From assembly GCA_963693315.1 (NCBI GenBank), contig OY856186.1, positions 376,653,597 to 376,717,596 on the forward strand: 64,000 nt of DNA, given 5' to 3'. The notes beneath the pieces were generated by a model that saw only the letters and a program-made list of their open reading frames with translations, had not been told where the DNA came from and did not search any database. Below are positions 22,933-35,998 of the stretch, piece after piece. Both the position numbers and the translations under genes were made by a program. Numbering within the stretch: position 1 is the stretch's first letter; each line of letters begins with the position of its first letter. Origin of the DNA: Diogma glabrata. Its lineage: Eukaryota > Arthropoda > Insecta > Diptera > Cylindrotomidae.

Positions 22933-25302
22933 TTAGTTTTTTAAAAGAGGTTTAAAAGGAGAACGGTTAAGGTCCAATTGATCATTCAAAAGGATGACAT
23001 TTGTGCTTTTAAAATGAACCCTATTTATTTCCAAGGACTCTAAAATATTTAACTTAACACCTTTACTTTGGACATGCAAAACTTTTGGAATGTAGTTAGT
23101 CGGAGTTCTATGTCCAGAATCCATCATGTGTTTTGTAAAATTAGATTGAGAAGAGGTGGAAAGTCTCATGTGTTCCTTACATCTCTGAACGACAGACCTC
23201 CCGGTCTGCCCGATGTATACAGCCCCACACTCATCACATTCCATACGGTAGACCCCAGGTTTAAGAATAGAATCCGTCAGATCTTTTACATTATATAGGA
23301 GCCTTCCCAATCCAGCACTTGATGTGTGAGCCACCTGTAAACCATGTCTTTTAAAATGATTACCCACTTTATTAGATAGTACGTGGGAAAATGGGATAGG
23401 TACATATATTTGTTTGTCTTTATCAACTACATTTTGGGGATAAATTTCACTATTAATCACTTGGTTATTTTTTAGTCGAATTAGGCGGTCAATAGCGCTA
23501 TTTTTATAACCATTATTAGACGCAATTTGTTTAATCAAACTCAACTCTACCTTGCGTCGACTAGGGGATAACGGTACCGTAAAGGCACGATGTATCATTG
23601 ACCTGAACGCCGAAAGCTAGTGATCCATGGGGCTATATGAATTTTCCGATATGACGGAGTCTGAATAGGTCTCTTTTCTGAAAATATCAAATTCGAAACT
23701 ATTCATTCCCCGTATAACTGTCAAATCCAGATAGTTTATTGAACGTTCATTCTCCACTTCCATAGTGAATTTTATATTAACATGGACACGATTCAAAAAA
23801 CCCAAATAATTAGCCAATTGTCTGTCTGTTCCCCTGAAACCTACCAAAACATCATCTACATACCTGAACCAAAACACAATATGCTGCTTCGAAAGGTCAG
23901 ATTCAAGTATCTGTTTTTCAATTCGGTCCATGAATACCTCAGCCAACAAGAGAGAAAGAGGAGATCCCATAGGGAGGCCGGAAGGCTGCACGTAACAAAC
24001 ATTGTCAATTGTAAAGTAATTCTGTGACCAACATACTTTAAACAAATCTAACATTTCAGATTTTAAAACTGGTGAAATTCCTGCTTTATCTAAGTTATCA
24101 GCCACAAATATTTGACACTCATCAGTTGGAATATTAGGGAACATATTAGAAACATCAAATGACACTAATTTGAATGAGTTTGTATCCGGGTTTAATGTTT
24201 GTAATTTATGGATTAGGTCCACTGAATTCTTAACAGCATGAAGTGCCTTAAAATTAGTTAATTCCTTAAACTTATCATTAACAAACTTACAGACGTTATA
24301 ATTAGGAGCTGAATAGTAGGAAGCTACCGGTCTGATTGACTTTTCAACTTTGTGAAGTTTTATGAGACCATAAAGTTTGGGTGCCTCAGCATGCATCGGC
24401 GTCATTCGTTTTATTTCCCACTGATCTGCGACATATTGAAGGCCAGAAAGGACCAATCTAACCTCACGTTGAAACTTGGAAGTTGGATCAGCGGCACATC
24501 TTACTGCACTCAATTGTTCAATAGCTGCATCCATTTTTTGGTTATAGTCCTGTCTATTGAGCATAACGATTGTGTTAGATTTGTCTGCTTTTGTAGCCAC
24601 CACATCCATATCCACCATTTTTTGTTTAATGCATTTTAATGAACGTTTAGTAGAGAGTTCTTCTCTTGACAACGTCATATATGCTGGATCAACTCTCTTG
24701 ATATCATCTGCGATAACATTTTTAAGAATGGAGCTACTAACAATCTCATTTGAGTGACGAATTAAAGCTAACTCACAACTGACACCCATGTTTTCGACAG
24801 CCTGGTTATAACTGACCGTTCTTGGAATGAACTTAGGACCCATATTTAACAGCTTTAATTCACTATCATCTAATATTATATCAGATAGATTAACAAATCT
24901 ATCATAGAATTTAATTTGTTCTACAGATTGCGCTGATGAATTATCAATCTCCAGTAATTTCACTAATTTCGCTTTTAGTATAATCATTTTATTGTGTGCC
25001 ATTTCACTCACTATCATACGTACTTTATCATCTAAACTATCAAACTCAACATTATGTAATATAGCCGCCAAACATGAGTGAACTATTTTCAAATGCAGTT
25101 TTAGGTTATCTCTTCTGTTAAACAATGATTTAATCTCTAATTTTAACCAATGTTTTTTAGCAAAAACTAGAGCCGTTTTGGCCGGAATACTATTAGATTT
25201 GATTGTCATGTTTCTATCAATATAATTAGGAGTAACATTTTTCTTTATGCATTGTTGATTGAACCATAGATTATGTGATGTCATTTTAACTTTTTTATGC
25301 AA
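22933..25302 (-). pseudogene. Penelope RT + GIY-YIG endonuclease, one in-frame stop
   Basis: One frame of 790 codons interrupted only by TAG at 23617-23619 (…SPMDH stop LSAFRSMIHRAF…). The N-terminal part (residues 1-561) holds the RT: PKLYGLIKLHK (~308), FDVSNMFPNIP with the first catalytic Asp (~383), GLPMGSPLS (~442), RYVDDVL (Asp pair ~483-484), INYLDLTVIR and FDIFRKETYSD. The C-terminal part holds GIY-YIG: CDEC zinc-type cysteines, GVY...VYIGQTGR, KEH and ILESLEI (the conserved Glu). In Penelope elements these make cDNA and nick the target. Normally one polypeptide of about 800 residues, so length is near complete. The stop would leave an RT lacking the nuclease. Plus-strand open frames here are antisense shadows. 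The start Met at 25302 is the first in the frame. Confidence 0.9.
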
Positions 25303-25371
25303 TTTGTAAAATAGGACAACTAAAACTGCGCGACTAGCCGATTTAATATAAGCGTTTTTATTTATTTTTTA

Positions 25372-27820
25372 AAATGAATTTCCACAAAGGTGTGTCAATG
25401 GACAACATTAATTATATTTTTTTTATAAAACGAAAATAAAGAAACAATGAAATGATGACGCACCTTGCATTTTATAAAAAGAAATTGTCATATTAAACGT
25501 AACCATATAACTTTCCTTTGTAATTTTTTTTTCTGTTATATATTTAAATGAGAACAAAATGAAACAGACATATTCTCTTGCAAATGTTGTTTTTAATGCT
25601 TTAATACTTCAGCAAAAACTTGTTGTACGTTTCGATGATGGAATGAAAGAGACAGAGATGGAATGATACTGACAATGAATTGGCTTATGTCTTTTTTTAA
25701 TCATAAAAATAGAAAGAATATTTATATGAATACGAAAGAATATTTATAGCATATTGCTTAATTTCAGGTCAGTTAGTGTTTGATAGTAAATTATGATTGA
25801 TTAATTAAAATCAAGAACGCGTTTGGTAAAATTAGAAAAAAATGTTCATTAGTCCGGCTAGATATCAAAAAAGATATAAATCAATATCGCGATCCGTGTT
25901 TTGATATTCGATAAAAATATATATAATCATTAAGATTAGAATCAGTTCTTGATTAATCAATTTTTTTGAAATAAATTATTGTGACTAAATTAGTACGGTA
26001 TTATTACAATATCTTTAACAAAAAAAAGTCAGTGCGAAAGCTCAGATGATCTAGATGAAAGATCGATAAAAAATTATATATCTGTTGTATTATTGTTCAG
26101 AAAATATTTATTTAAAATAATAGAGCCTCACTCATTTAGTAAATTGGTTAAGTTAAAACAAACATTTTGAAGATTGACCTAGATTGTTTGTGCTGTGTAA
26201 ATAAAACAAATCAGTTATATAAAAATGTACATACCAAAAATATTTGTCTCCTCTTTTATTTAATAATTAAAACCAAATAAGAGAAACCAAATACCATCTT
26301 TTTAGCGTCATACAAGGACGAAAGACGCTGCCTGCACTGAAGATCATTCAACCACTGAATTAAGTTAGGTCTTTTTTTTATTTTAATTCATAATTTCTAT
26401 GTCTATAACTATTTTGTTTTTTTTGAGCATGTATATAGTAGTTTTAATGAATTGATAAACTAAACCAAAATAAAGAACTTTTCCTGGCAATGGCCGTATT
26501 GAAAATTTTTAATCAGGTCTACATTATTCATATCCTTGGCATAACGGTGTCACAGACCCCGTTATATAATTTATAAAATATCTGGGTTATTCGGATATCT
26601 GAGTATTTGAAAAAAAAAAATAATAATATATAACAGAGTAAAAAAGTTTAAGTATATTAGAGGTATAGTCGTGTAGGGTTAATACATTTAAATTTTCTTG
26701 TTAATAAACTCTTACGAATCCACTTCTAATAAAATGAAGTTTGTTCAATGCAAAAAATAATTTTGGAAAATTTGTTTGGTAAATAACTAAATATTACTTA
26801 GGACAGAGACTAGAGCATTCAATACCAATGTTTTTTCACTATAGCAATACTTGTATTGTTATTTTAAAAAAACGATAATAATGCACAACCTCGTGTTATG
26901 CCCACCAATTGTGTGATGTCCAATATGTAGCGTTTGGAAAATAATACAACCTAATACATAACAATTTGAGTTCTGAGCAAAGGTGTTGACAAAAGAATAG
27001 GATTTTTTTAGTTACGTTTAACAATAAAAACTAACACCGGCGCAAAAAACCTTTCCATGTTCTATCCTTGATTCAACAACGTTGCATGTTTTTCATTAGC
27101 ATAACATTTACTCAATAATATTTTTATTAACATGATCATGCAGTACAAATAACTTTTTACCTCACCCTCGGTTGTGTCTTATATACATTATCATTTTTTT
27201 TGTACATAAATAATTTATTATTATTTGTTTTATATAAACGAAACAAAAAAGTTAAGTGTATGAGCTCTTTTCATTTTATTTTATTGAAGCAGAAGGGAAA
27301 AGCTTTGGATGTGTATGATCATTTCCAATTCTTCTTTTTTGTTATTTTGTTGTATGGAGCAAATGATATTTTCAACAGGTTGACTGTTATTTTTGTTTAT
27401 ATCTTTCAATTAGCTGGGAACAATAGGCATTTGATAGAACCAACCTGTCAACCGGTTTTGATGTAATTGTATTGAGAATATCGATAGCTGCAAAACAAAG
27501 GGATGCTATGCAATCAACTTTTTTTCTCCCTCGTTTGGCATAAGTAAAAGTGCTATTTATAGCTACATTTTTGGAAAATATGTTCAGTTCGAGATTCATA
27601 ATTTAAAGAGTTGAAATCAAATTCTTTATTTTCCGCAGTTCGCAATTTATAATCATATAATTATTTTAATTGCGATTTATAATTATATAATTATTTCAAT
27701 CGTGATCTAATATTTTTGAGTTAAATATAAATTAAAATTATAATGGTGTTGTAGTATTGTTTTGTAAAAATAAAAAAAACATTTGTTATTAATAAAATAA
27801 ATATACAGTTTTAAAAAAAA
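25372..27820. other. No gene recognised
   Basis: AT-rich. A block near 26300-26570 ('catacaaggacgaaag', 'cttggcataacggt') recurs near 28545-28830, so a low-copy repeat is present. No coding motif. Confidence 0.35.
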
Positions 27821-28031
27821 AATATTTTTTTGTTTATAATTAATTGTAAAATCCAGATTCACTCAAAATATTTTTTAATAAATCAATTTTATTTAAAATA
27901 ATCTTTACTACATGTTTCGAAATTCAAAATTTCGAAACATGTAGTACCTAAAGATTATTTTAAATAAAATTGATTTTTTAAAAAATATTTTGAGTGAAAT
28001 TGGATTTTACAATTATAAACAAAAAAAAATA
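27821..28031. repeat. Foldback/MITE-like palindrome, ~100-bp arms
   Basis: The sequence reads into its own complement about 27927: arms begin aatatttttttgtttataat / end ataaacaaaaaaaaatattt, and meet at 'catgtttcgaaatt' / 'aatttcgaaacatg'. A few small indels. Non-coding; typical of a foldback element. Confidence 0.8.
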
Positions 28032-31000
28032 TTATGTTTCACTCAAGTCATTCCGGAGAAAGTTTTATTTTAATTTAAAAAAATACGAGGATAAATATTT
28101 ATATTGTTATAAAAAAAAGGAATTATATTAAAAGTGTTTTATAAATAAATTGTGTGAGCATTTGTTTTCGCATCCCTTTTATATATTGTTATTGGGAAAG
28201 AAGGAAATGTACCGAATAACGAAATAACAGGTCCAAGTGATCGTGATAGTCTCAAAATAAATAATTTAAAAATTACTGAAAAATTGCTGAATCATATATA
28301 TCAATCGATATTTGAGGCTTTGAATTTTTCATCTGCCTCAACATAATCTGAATTTATTGCTGATTTAGCCAAATTGATTTTGTTCTAATCGAATAAAATT
28401 TTGGATAAACTTAATTTGGCGCTTTGTTGTATAAACGAAAATGGATTAACACAAATTTTGGAGTCATTAATAAATTATACCGATATTAAAGCATTGCATC
28501 AAAATAAGGATTGGCGAGGTAGGAAAGTTAAACTAGGCAATTCAAGCGACATACAAGGACGAAAGTCGCTTTACAGTCCAATACCAGGCAATTCTCAACA
28601 CTTAAGATAAGTTCCTTTGTATCTATATTTTTTTCATTACATTCTTTTTGTGTTTTTTTTATGAAGCTTATTGTGGCCATCATGGGCCAATGAATTAAAT
28701 TTTAATTAGAAATTTGTTCCGGGCGTGGCCCATATTGGGGATCATTAGGTTATGTGTTTTATTATTTCGGAATTTATTGATATTTAAACTAGTTTTATAT
28801 CTTGGCATAACGGTCCTAGATATCGTTATTAACAATTTAGCGCAAAACGGTATCCTGGAAACGTTATAACAATCGTTCGAACCAATGTTTTTCGTCGTGT
28901 AAAAACAAACTAATGGTAAATGAAAATAGTGGACAGAAAACACAAAACGTTCAAAGACTGATCAGGGTATTTAACACAATTAAGCCAATATTGACTCAAA
29001 TGCGGGCAATTTTTCTATATAATTTTTCTATAGCAATTTTGTGGACTCTGTTTCTTTTAATTCTATTTAAATAACATATTTTTCGGCATTTCTCTGCATA
29101 TACACTGATTTTAGAAGTTTATACAGTCTTTTTTAATTTTTTCGGTGTCTCGAAAGTTTTTTCCGGGGAAGGCCGAATCTCGAGAGTAAAATTTTCTCAG
29201 GATATGCCCAGCTCTAGCAATATTGCTTAAAAATAATACAGTAACAGAAAAATTACATGAAAAAAGGTTAAACGACTATAATATGGAGAATGGATTACTT
29301 CTAAATTAAAAACTCCAGTCCAGCGACATATCAAAACACTTTTGTTTAATCTATACTTAAATTCAAAATAATTTTTTTTAAATTATGCCCATTCACTTAA
29401 TTTAAAACGACATAATTAACGATAATTTTCTGCACAATTACCTTTTTGAAGATCATCAAGATTTAGATGTGACTTATTCATCTATCTGACACATAACCAA
29501 ACCCACCACTTCAAACTTTTAAAAATTTATCTCACTTATTCATCGTTAAAATCGTGATCGTGAAATTTGATTAACGACTTTTTGCTACTTTTTAAAAAAA
29601 AAAAAGAACTATTTATCGTTGCCTGTTGTTATTGTTGTTGTTTTTAGCGTATATGATGAAGGTTGACTGTCATTTTGTAAATAAAATTTTTTATTGATGA
29701 TCACAACTTGATAATGATTATGATGAGTTTGCAAATTAAAGTAAATGTAAAGAAAATAAATTTTATGAATAAAAATATTATTAAATTATTCAGTTCATTA
29801 CTTAATTAAAAAAAAAATATTAGATAATTGTTTTGATTTTTTTTATATTCTAAGAATTGAATAATTGGTATTATAGGAAGTCAGCAAATTGTTTTGTGGT
29901 GTTGATTGAATTAAAGAAATATATGAAGTGTGACAAATTTACTGTGACAATATTATGATACTGATTAATTTTTTTGATTGAATAGAGTAATATGTTAAAT
30001 TGTTCGGGGAAAACTGATTTGGACTAAGGGTTTATGAATAAAATGAAAGAATTGGGTTCTCGAATATTATAATAGTATCAGTTTTTTGGCATACTTGCGT
30101 AAGGAATAAGACATTCATGGGTAGTTTAACTACAGGTACTGGCAAACATTAAAGCAAACAAGAGTTTAAATTGGGATTGTATATAAAGCATAAAATAAGG
30201 AGATTTTTAATGTCCAATAAATGCACATGAGACTCACGTTTTCGTTATCTATGTTAGTCTTAACAATTGAAAGATGATTATGTAAAAAAAAATTTCAAAA
30301 ACAAGATACTTAGCGGGAATTGATTTTAATTTAAATTTGTTTTAGTTGAGAGAAGATGATACGAAACTTTGTTAAACAAAATCCTACCTATCTGACCTAT
30401 ATGAAATTTATTACAATTCAGTTACAAATTCTGTAACTAAGAAGCTAGGAAATAAAAATCTTATCATTTGACCGCTTCACAGAAATAGAATCTAGATGCT
30501 GATATCTTTTATATTATAATATAAAATAACCAAACCAAACACACTTTATAATTGGTAAGTTGACGTCCTGCATTAATATTATAGAATTGGACATCCCTGT
30601 TTGCCGAATAAAAATAAAATATTGAAAAAAAATTTCCGATAAACAGTCTTCAACCATTGCATTGGTGACCTCAATGTGATGTTAATACTATTTTCCCAAA
30701 AAATATGGTATTCACATGACAAAAAAAATGGCAATATGTTTTGCATGCGAATTATAATGGCATTTAAAAGTCGCATCTTCAACATACGATGTTGTCACTT
30801 TTCAACAACTAACAGAAAAAATCAGGAAAAAAATATCACACACCAAGAAAAAATTTATACAAAAATAAAGGTGTTGACAATTTTTTCGGTTTATTATAAT
30901 ATAAATCCTATAATTATGCAGATACATTCACTCCGAAATTTTTAATAGTATTAAATTAATTTTGTGAGTTACTTAGTGATTTTTTTTTACTCACCGCAGG

Positions 31001-31849
31001 GTTAAACTATACATTACCCCTGATGTACAGTATTATTTACCATATCGACTCTAAAGGTCCTCTCCATTATATCAAATCACAGCAATTTTAAAACGCCAAA
31101 AACAACCTAGCAAAAGGAGGGTTCACGTGAATAACCTATATATATACCTATATATATTCCGTATATATATATACGGAAAATTTTAAACAAGGGTTTCATA
31201 TCCGCTTTACTGAGTAAACTAATAAGAAGTTAAAGATTAGAGTGTGTGGTGGTTTTCAGCTCGCTACTCAAACCCTAATATTCAATATTATTTAAAGCAA
31301 TTTAAATAGTGTATTTATATTTTTCAGGGTAGACCTAGTAAGAGTGCATATTAAAACAATCTGATTGACGAAAAGAACGTCTATAAAACACCTATTACAA
31401 ATTATTTGGGTTGCTTAAGTGTATATGAAATCAAGTGAAATGATGATAAGTATAAACATTTAGGCCAACCAGGAAGGCATTTCAAAATAAGAGGTACACG
31501 TTGCCGGCATAAAATTAGAGAAGACAGATTCTGTTTTACCTAAACATTTATTTAATTAAAACTCCAAGGACAATCTTTCAATTTAATATTAATTGAACCT
31601 ATGGGGAAAAAGTTAAAAATTTTGGGATCTTACTTGATTAGAAAAGCATTATTCTTTAAAAAGGATATTTTGAACGAACAAGCAGAAATCTTATTCTCTA
31701 CTTTAACAGATCCTTCATTGTTTCATAAATATGTAGTTACAAATTGGTTGCTAGTTTTAACTATATATGTTGTTCGGTAATTGTTGCAACAGTCAAATAA
31801 TTTTAAAACAAGAATTTAAAAAAAGTTTAAAAGTTAAAACAAAACTTAA
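28032..31849. other. AT-rich; no gene recognised
   Basis: A short open frame at 28401-28610 (LDKLNLALCCINENGLTQIL) may be a gag-like relic but has no motif. A palindromic TA microsatellite tccgtatatatatatacgga lies at about 31158-31177. GTT-rich run at 29622-29645. Confidence 0.35.
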
Positions 31850-32250
31850 GATCATTTCATAAATAACGTCTGACCGTATTCAACGTTTCACTGTATAACT
31901 AAATTCAACTTATAGTATATCTTCCATTCGAACTCAATTAACGAATCTTATATTTTGGTATATAATCGGTATATATTGTTTTATTTTCTTGTTTTTTATT
32001 GAGAAAAAAATATATTTTTTTTGTTGCATAGATAACAAACTAGAGCATATTGATTCTGCGCAGATCTTTCCGTCAAGAATAGTGTACTTCATTTAGTAAC
32101 CAACTAAAATATGTTCAATTGATTTAATTTTGAAGAACCTTACTGTTAAGATTTGGTGTGGGACGGTGCGTTTGAATAAGTTATTTGGTCTGTTTCGTTT
32201 GTTTTTTTTATACGGCAGAATTTCATTCATGGGATAATTATTGTTGTTGA
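31850..32250 (+). repeat. Interspersed repeat family F7, copy 2
   Basis: Collinear with 18262-18700 (see shared blocks there); same orientation. Confidence 0.7.
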
Positions 32251-33595
32251 AATGGTAACTATATAAGTATAAACTATGTTAAATACCAAGATTATGTGTT
32301 TGCTTTTATGACTCATTTTACTGCCCGAGTGAAAATTAATTTTTAATTGAAAGTCTAATTCAGAGGCGAAAAATTATTTTTTAACTACCAAGAGAGCCCA
32401 AATGATCAATATTAAATCTTGAAATTTGTATAACAAAAACGATTTTCGAGATGAAGAAGTTTTAAAATATTTAGTTATAATTGAATTTGCATATAAACTC
32501 GTCAAACTCGGGAGTCAGCCTGATTGCGTACATGAAACAGTTATTTTGGTGATGATAAGAAAAATTTGGAATAAGATCTTAGAATAAATAATCCACTAGT
32601 AAAGTAGATATAGGTTTTTGGGTGAAACTAATTCCCACAATGACGGGGCTTAAATTTTTTAGTTGGTATCTTTTGGATAAACTGTAAGTTTAGAAAAATC
32701 TGGGTGTGCAAAATGCACTTTTAGTCGCCATCTTGTAAAAACATTAAAAATTAAAAAAGTCATGTTCGGTAGCAAATTACCCGGTATTTCACGATGGAAA
32801 ATTATGTAATAACGGTTGTTTGAAGTCAAATGTTTACAAGGTGGCAGGTGCGTAGCCAGGGGGTGGGATATAAGGATGTATCCCCACCCGAGATTACCCA
32901 AAGAACTGAAAATTTACCGCAATAATCACAATTTTTATGTATTTTAGTCGAAATTTGATTTGAATCCCCCCACGAAAATTTTATATCAAAAATTGGTGAA
33001 ACCGAAACTTCAAAGTGTGTTAAGTGGTTTATTAAAGGTATATAAGGTATCATCAGTTTAAGTAAAATTCACCCTGATCACCCTGCAATTGTCCTTGTCG
33101 AATATTCACAGTGATACAAAATTAAATTGCATACTCAGGATGAAGCACTAGCCAGATGCAGTAGTATTACGGTAGGATATACCAACATTTAAATTTAAAA
33201 AACACTGTTTGTTTTGTCGTCGCTTTATTACTGACAGTGAGAAACGGGTTAAATCTAGCGTTATACAAGTCCGTATACAGTAACGTTTCAAAATTCTATA
33301 TGTGTAGTATATGTTTTAGTTTTTCATTTTTGTCATAATAATATATGGTGATATTTCATCGAAAATTACAAGCTTGTATCGATGAACTTTGATTTTCAAA
33401 GTAAAAGCGTTAATATCAAAATAAATTTTTAACTCGAAATTTGAAAAATCGACATTGAATGATGACGAAAATAATGGGTTTTATAACGACACATGAAAGA
33501 TAATGGAGACAAAGGGGGTTTATTGTGCAACACAATTTGTCTAAATTTTTACTTTTAGCCCTTAAAACTACTAAGGTAACAAACTCCACTTTTAT
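32251..33595. other. No gene recognised
   Basis: Contains 'tgcgtagccagggggtggg' near 32848, a string common in insect interspersed repeats. Otherwise AT-rich without frames. Confidence 0.3.
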
Positions 33596-33720
33596 TAAAT
33601 TTTTACGACATGTGTACGGTATGGTGCATATCATGCGCATGACATATATTATGCAAAATGTATGTGCACGGGGATTTTGTAATATTAAGCCTAATTAATG
33701 CACATTCCATGAATTTTTTT
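33596..33720 (+). repeat. GTGCA-rich interspersed repeat, copy 2
   Basis: ttttacgacatgtgtacggt, 'atggtgcatatcatgcgcat', 'gggattttgtaa' and 'taatgcacattcc' match 8845-8962 in reverse. Confidence 0.65.
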
Positions 33721-34199
33721 CAAAATGGTTTTACGAGCATGGATACGGCATACAAAAAATTTGTTACCTTCAGAGAGCGGCAAATGTGTTAAAACAGTGA
33801 TTATATATTACTTTTTTGTATTTACCATCCTGAGTTCTTGATTGACGAAATTAAAAACAAGCTGCTACCCAAGTTTTTGATCAAAATTATAGAATATTGT
33901 AAAATACCACCAAAAATACTGTAACATTGCATATGCTGTTTACTTGACTTCACATGGTGGAAGTTTCATTGAAAATACAAAAGTTTCTAAATAATTTTAT
34001 TTCATTGAGAAAGAACTGGTACTTTGTCCGTTTTGGAAACGTCACAAGTAATATTAAAGCAGGTTTGATCAAAAAATAAGCCACATTCCATTATGATCGA
34101 GATGATTTGTAGTGATTTCTCAGCCTAAAATGCAAGGCTTGAGAACATCTGTTGCGATTACGATTTTTGGAATCCAAACTTAAAAATGACTTGTGCACT

Positions 34200-34380
34200 C
34201 CTTGCAACTAAGTTGACGCTGGTGTACGGTGTACCCCAAGGCTCAGTTTTATCTACCATTTTCTTTTGATTTATTTCAACTAACTGTTGCGGATCATCAG
34301 TAATCCCATAATTTGCTTTGCTCAAGATGGTACCCTACATAAATTATTGGAGCTCTTATCTTTAAAGGGTAAAATACATA
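34200..34380 (+). pseudogene. LINE RT scrap (GVPQGSVL and FADD-like boxes)
   Basis: VYGVPQGSVLSTIFF (34220-34268) followed by a frame with FAQDGT (34317 onward) corresponds to the RT motif GVPQGSVLSP and the YADD(G/D)T box of non-LTR retrotransposons, with the catalytic Asp pair changed to QD. Stops separate the two pieces. Confidence 0.55.
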
Positions 34381-34500
34381 AATGAATAAATCCCACCTGG
34401 GGAGAGGCTGAGACAAATGTTAACGAGGACTAATGCCTAAACGATCATATAATGACAATGCCACAGAGCGTGTCAAGAAAACACGTTCTCCTCAATAGAC

Positions 34501-34513
34501 CCCCCCCCCCCCA
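34501..34513. repeat. C13 homopolymer followed by CA-rich run
   Basis: A run of about 13 C is exceptional in this AT-rich window. Confidence 0.8.
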
Positions 34514-35998
34514 ACACACACGCCAATACACTCTTTCTCTTTTCATCCGGCTTTGATACAACTACTAAGTGCTTTCCATCATAATCCAATCTCTTCTAAT
34601 CTATTCTGTGTGCACCTTCAGCTTAACTACAATTCTTTAAAAAAACCATCGTGAGGTGTACAAACTATAAATTTTCATACGATCAATCACAAATAATTGG
34701 AAATAATAATATTAAGAAAACACTGAAATAGCAGCTTTTGTTTTTCCTTATTTTATTTACAGAAAATGAAACTATGCAAAAATGATGCTAGAAAACATTT
34801 ATTAAATGAGTTTCAGCACTAGCTCTCATATAAATAATTAATTTTCTTATTAATATCGAAACGATATAAATTTGAACGAAACGGCTATAAGGCATTATAG
34901 CAATAATTTTAAAACACTACTTTATCGAAAAATTTAAATGCCGTAAGTGGAGTTTTTATAAACAAAAAGGAATAATTTTAATGTTCTATAAAAAATAGAC
35001 AAAAGCAATAAAAATAAATATAGGGTACGTGTTGAACCCCGAACCTTTGTCACAACCCACTCCATCGACAATGACAACGAAGCGTTTTTTATGTTCTAGC
35101 TAAAATACATTTTACATATTATGCTTAATATATTCTTTTCACATAATTCAGTTGTTTTAGTCAAATCGAAAACGGCTATTATGAAATATTTCTCTATCTT
35201 GTTTTGCACAGAAAGAACAAATCAATTTTATGAATTGTTTCTTTAATTTTTAATCAATAGAAAATATTTAAAAACAAAGAAAATTATGACTAAAATAAAA
35301 GTTAAGATTCAGAAGAAAGAAAACTTAAAATAACTTTTTTTGCACAAATTTTATGCATGCATTTTATTTTTAACTTTCCGAAAAAAAGACAGTGAAAAAT
35401 GATTTTAAACACAGCTGAAATTTTAAAACAAATATTTTTTAAGCCTGAAATAAATTAAATCCAAAATAATTCGTCTATCCACTCCGCAAGCAAAGCATAA
35501 ACTAAATATAAAATAATAAAATTGAATTTTGTTTGTTGTTTCGTTTATTTTTTTTAATCGTTTAATTTTTTTATATTCTCTTCTTTCCTTTCCGCATTTT
35601 TCTCTTTCCTTAGATATGGCTACGCATTTTTGTTTCTTCTGTATTATATATACGATTTGAATCAGTATAAATTACTTCATTTTAATAAGTTGGTTGTGCA
35701 CTTTTAAAGCGAATGGTTGTTGTTGTATTTAGTTCGAGTGGTTGTTTCATTTTTAATTTCTCTAGACAAATTTGCATTTTTAAATTTTATTTAAAAGAAA
35801 TTATTAATTTATATTAAAGTGATAGCTTAGAAAAAAAATCATGTGGCAATTTAGTATAAATCAATCAATATTATACATATCTAGTTACTTCACCACAATT
35901 TTAAATTGTGTGTACTTCACCACAATTTTAAATTGTGTGAAGTAATGCCATCTATCGAAATAAAAAAAAATTACATACCCCAAATTTTGTTTCTTCTT
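34514..35998. other. AT-rich stretch, no gene seen
   Basis: Only low-complexity sequence plus the hairpin duplication at 35886-35939. Confidence 0.5.
35886..35939. repeat. 27-bp tandem duplication, each unit a hairpin
   Basis: Two identical units tacttcaccacaattttaaa(ttgtgtg). Within each, acaattt pairs with aaattgt, and cttcac in one unit can pair with gtgaag after the last. Confidence 0.85.

Larger units (their letters stand above)
22511..25371 (-). mobile_element. Penelope-like retroelement, nearly complete
   Basis: The element is bounded by a perfect 22-bp inverted repeat: taaaaaataaataaaaacgc plus tt at 22511-22532 and its reverse complement at 25350-25371. Between them are a minus-strand coding region (25302 to 22933) and a ~400-bp AT-rich 3' UTR ending with 'aaaccggtcgac', a string typical of Penelope tails. 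About 2.86 kb. Short inverted terminal repeats and a single RT/GIY-YIG ORF are known for this class. Boundaries are inferred from the inverted repeat; no target duplication was verified. Confidence 0.75.

Noticed and set aside
23068..24757. Plus-strand frames across the Penelope element
   Set aside because: Shadows of the minus-strand RT/GIY-YIG frame.
31158..31177. Palindromic tccgtatatatatatacgga as a regulatory site
   Set aside because: Better explained as a TA microsatellite.
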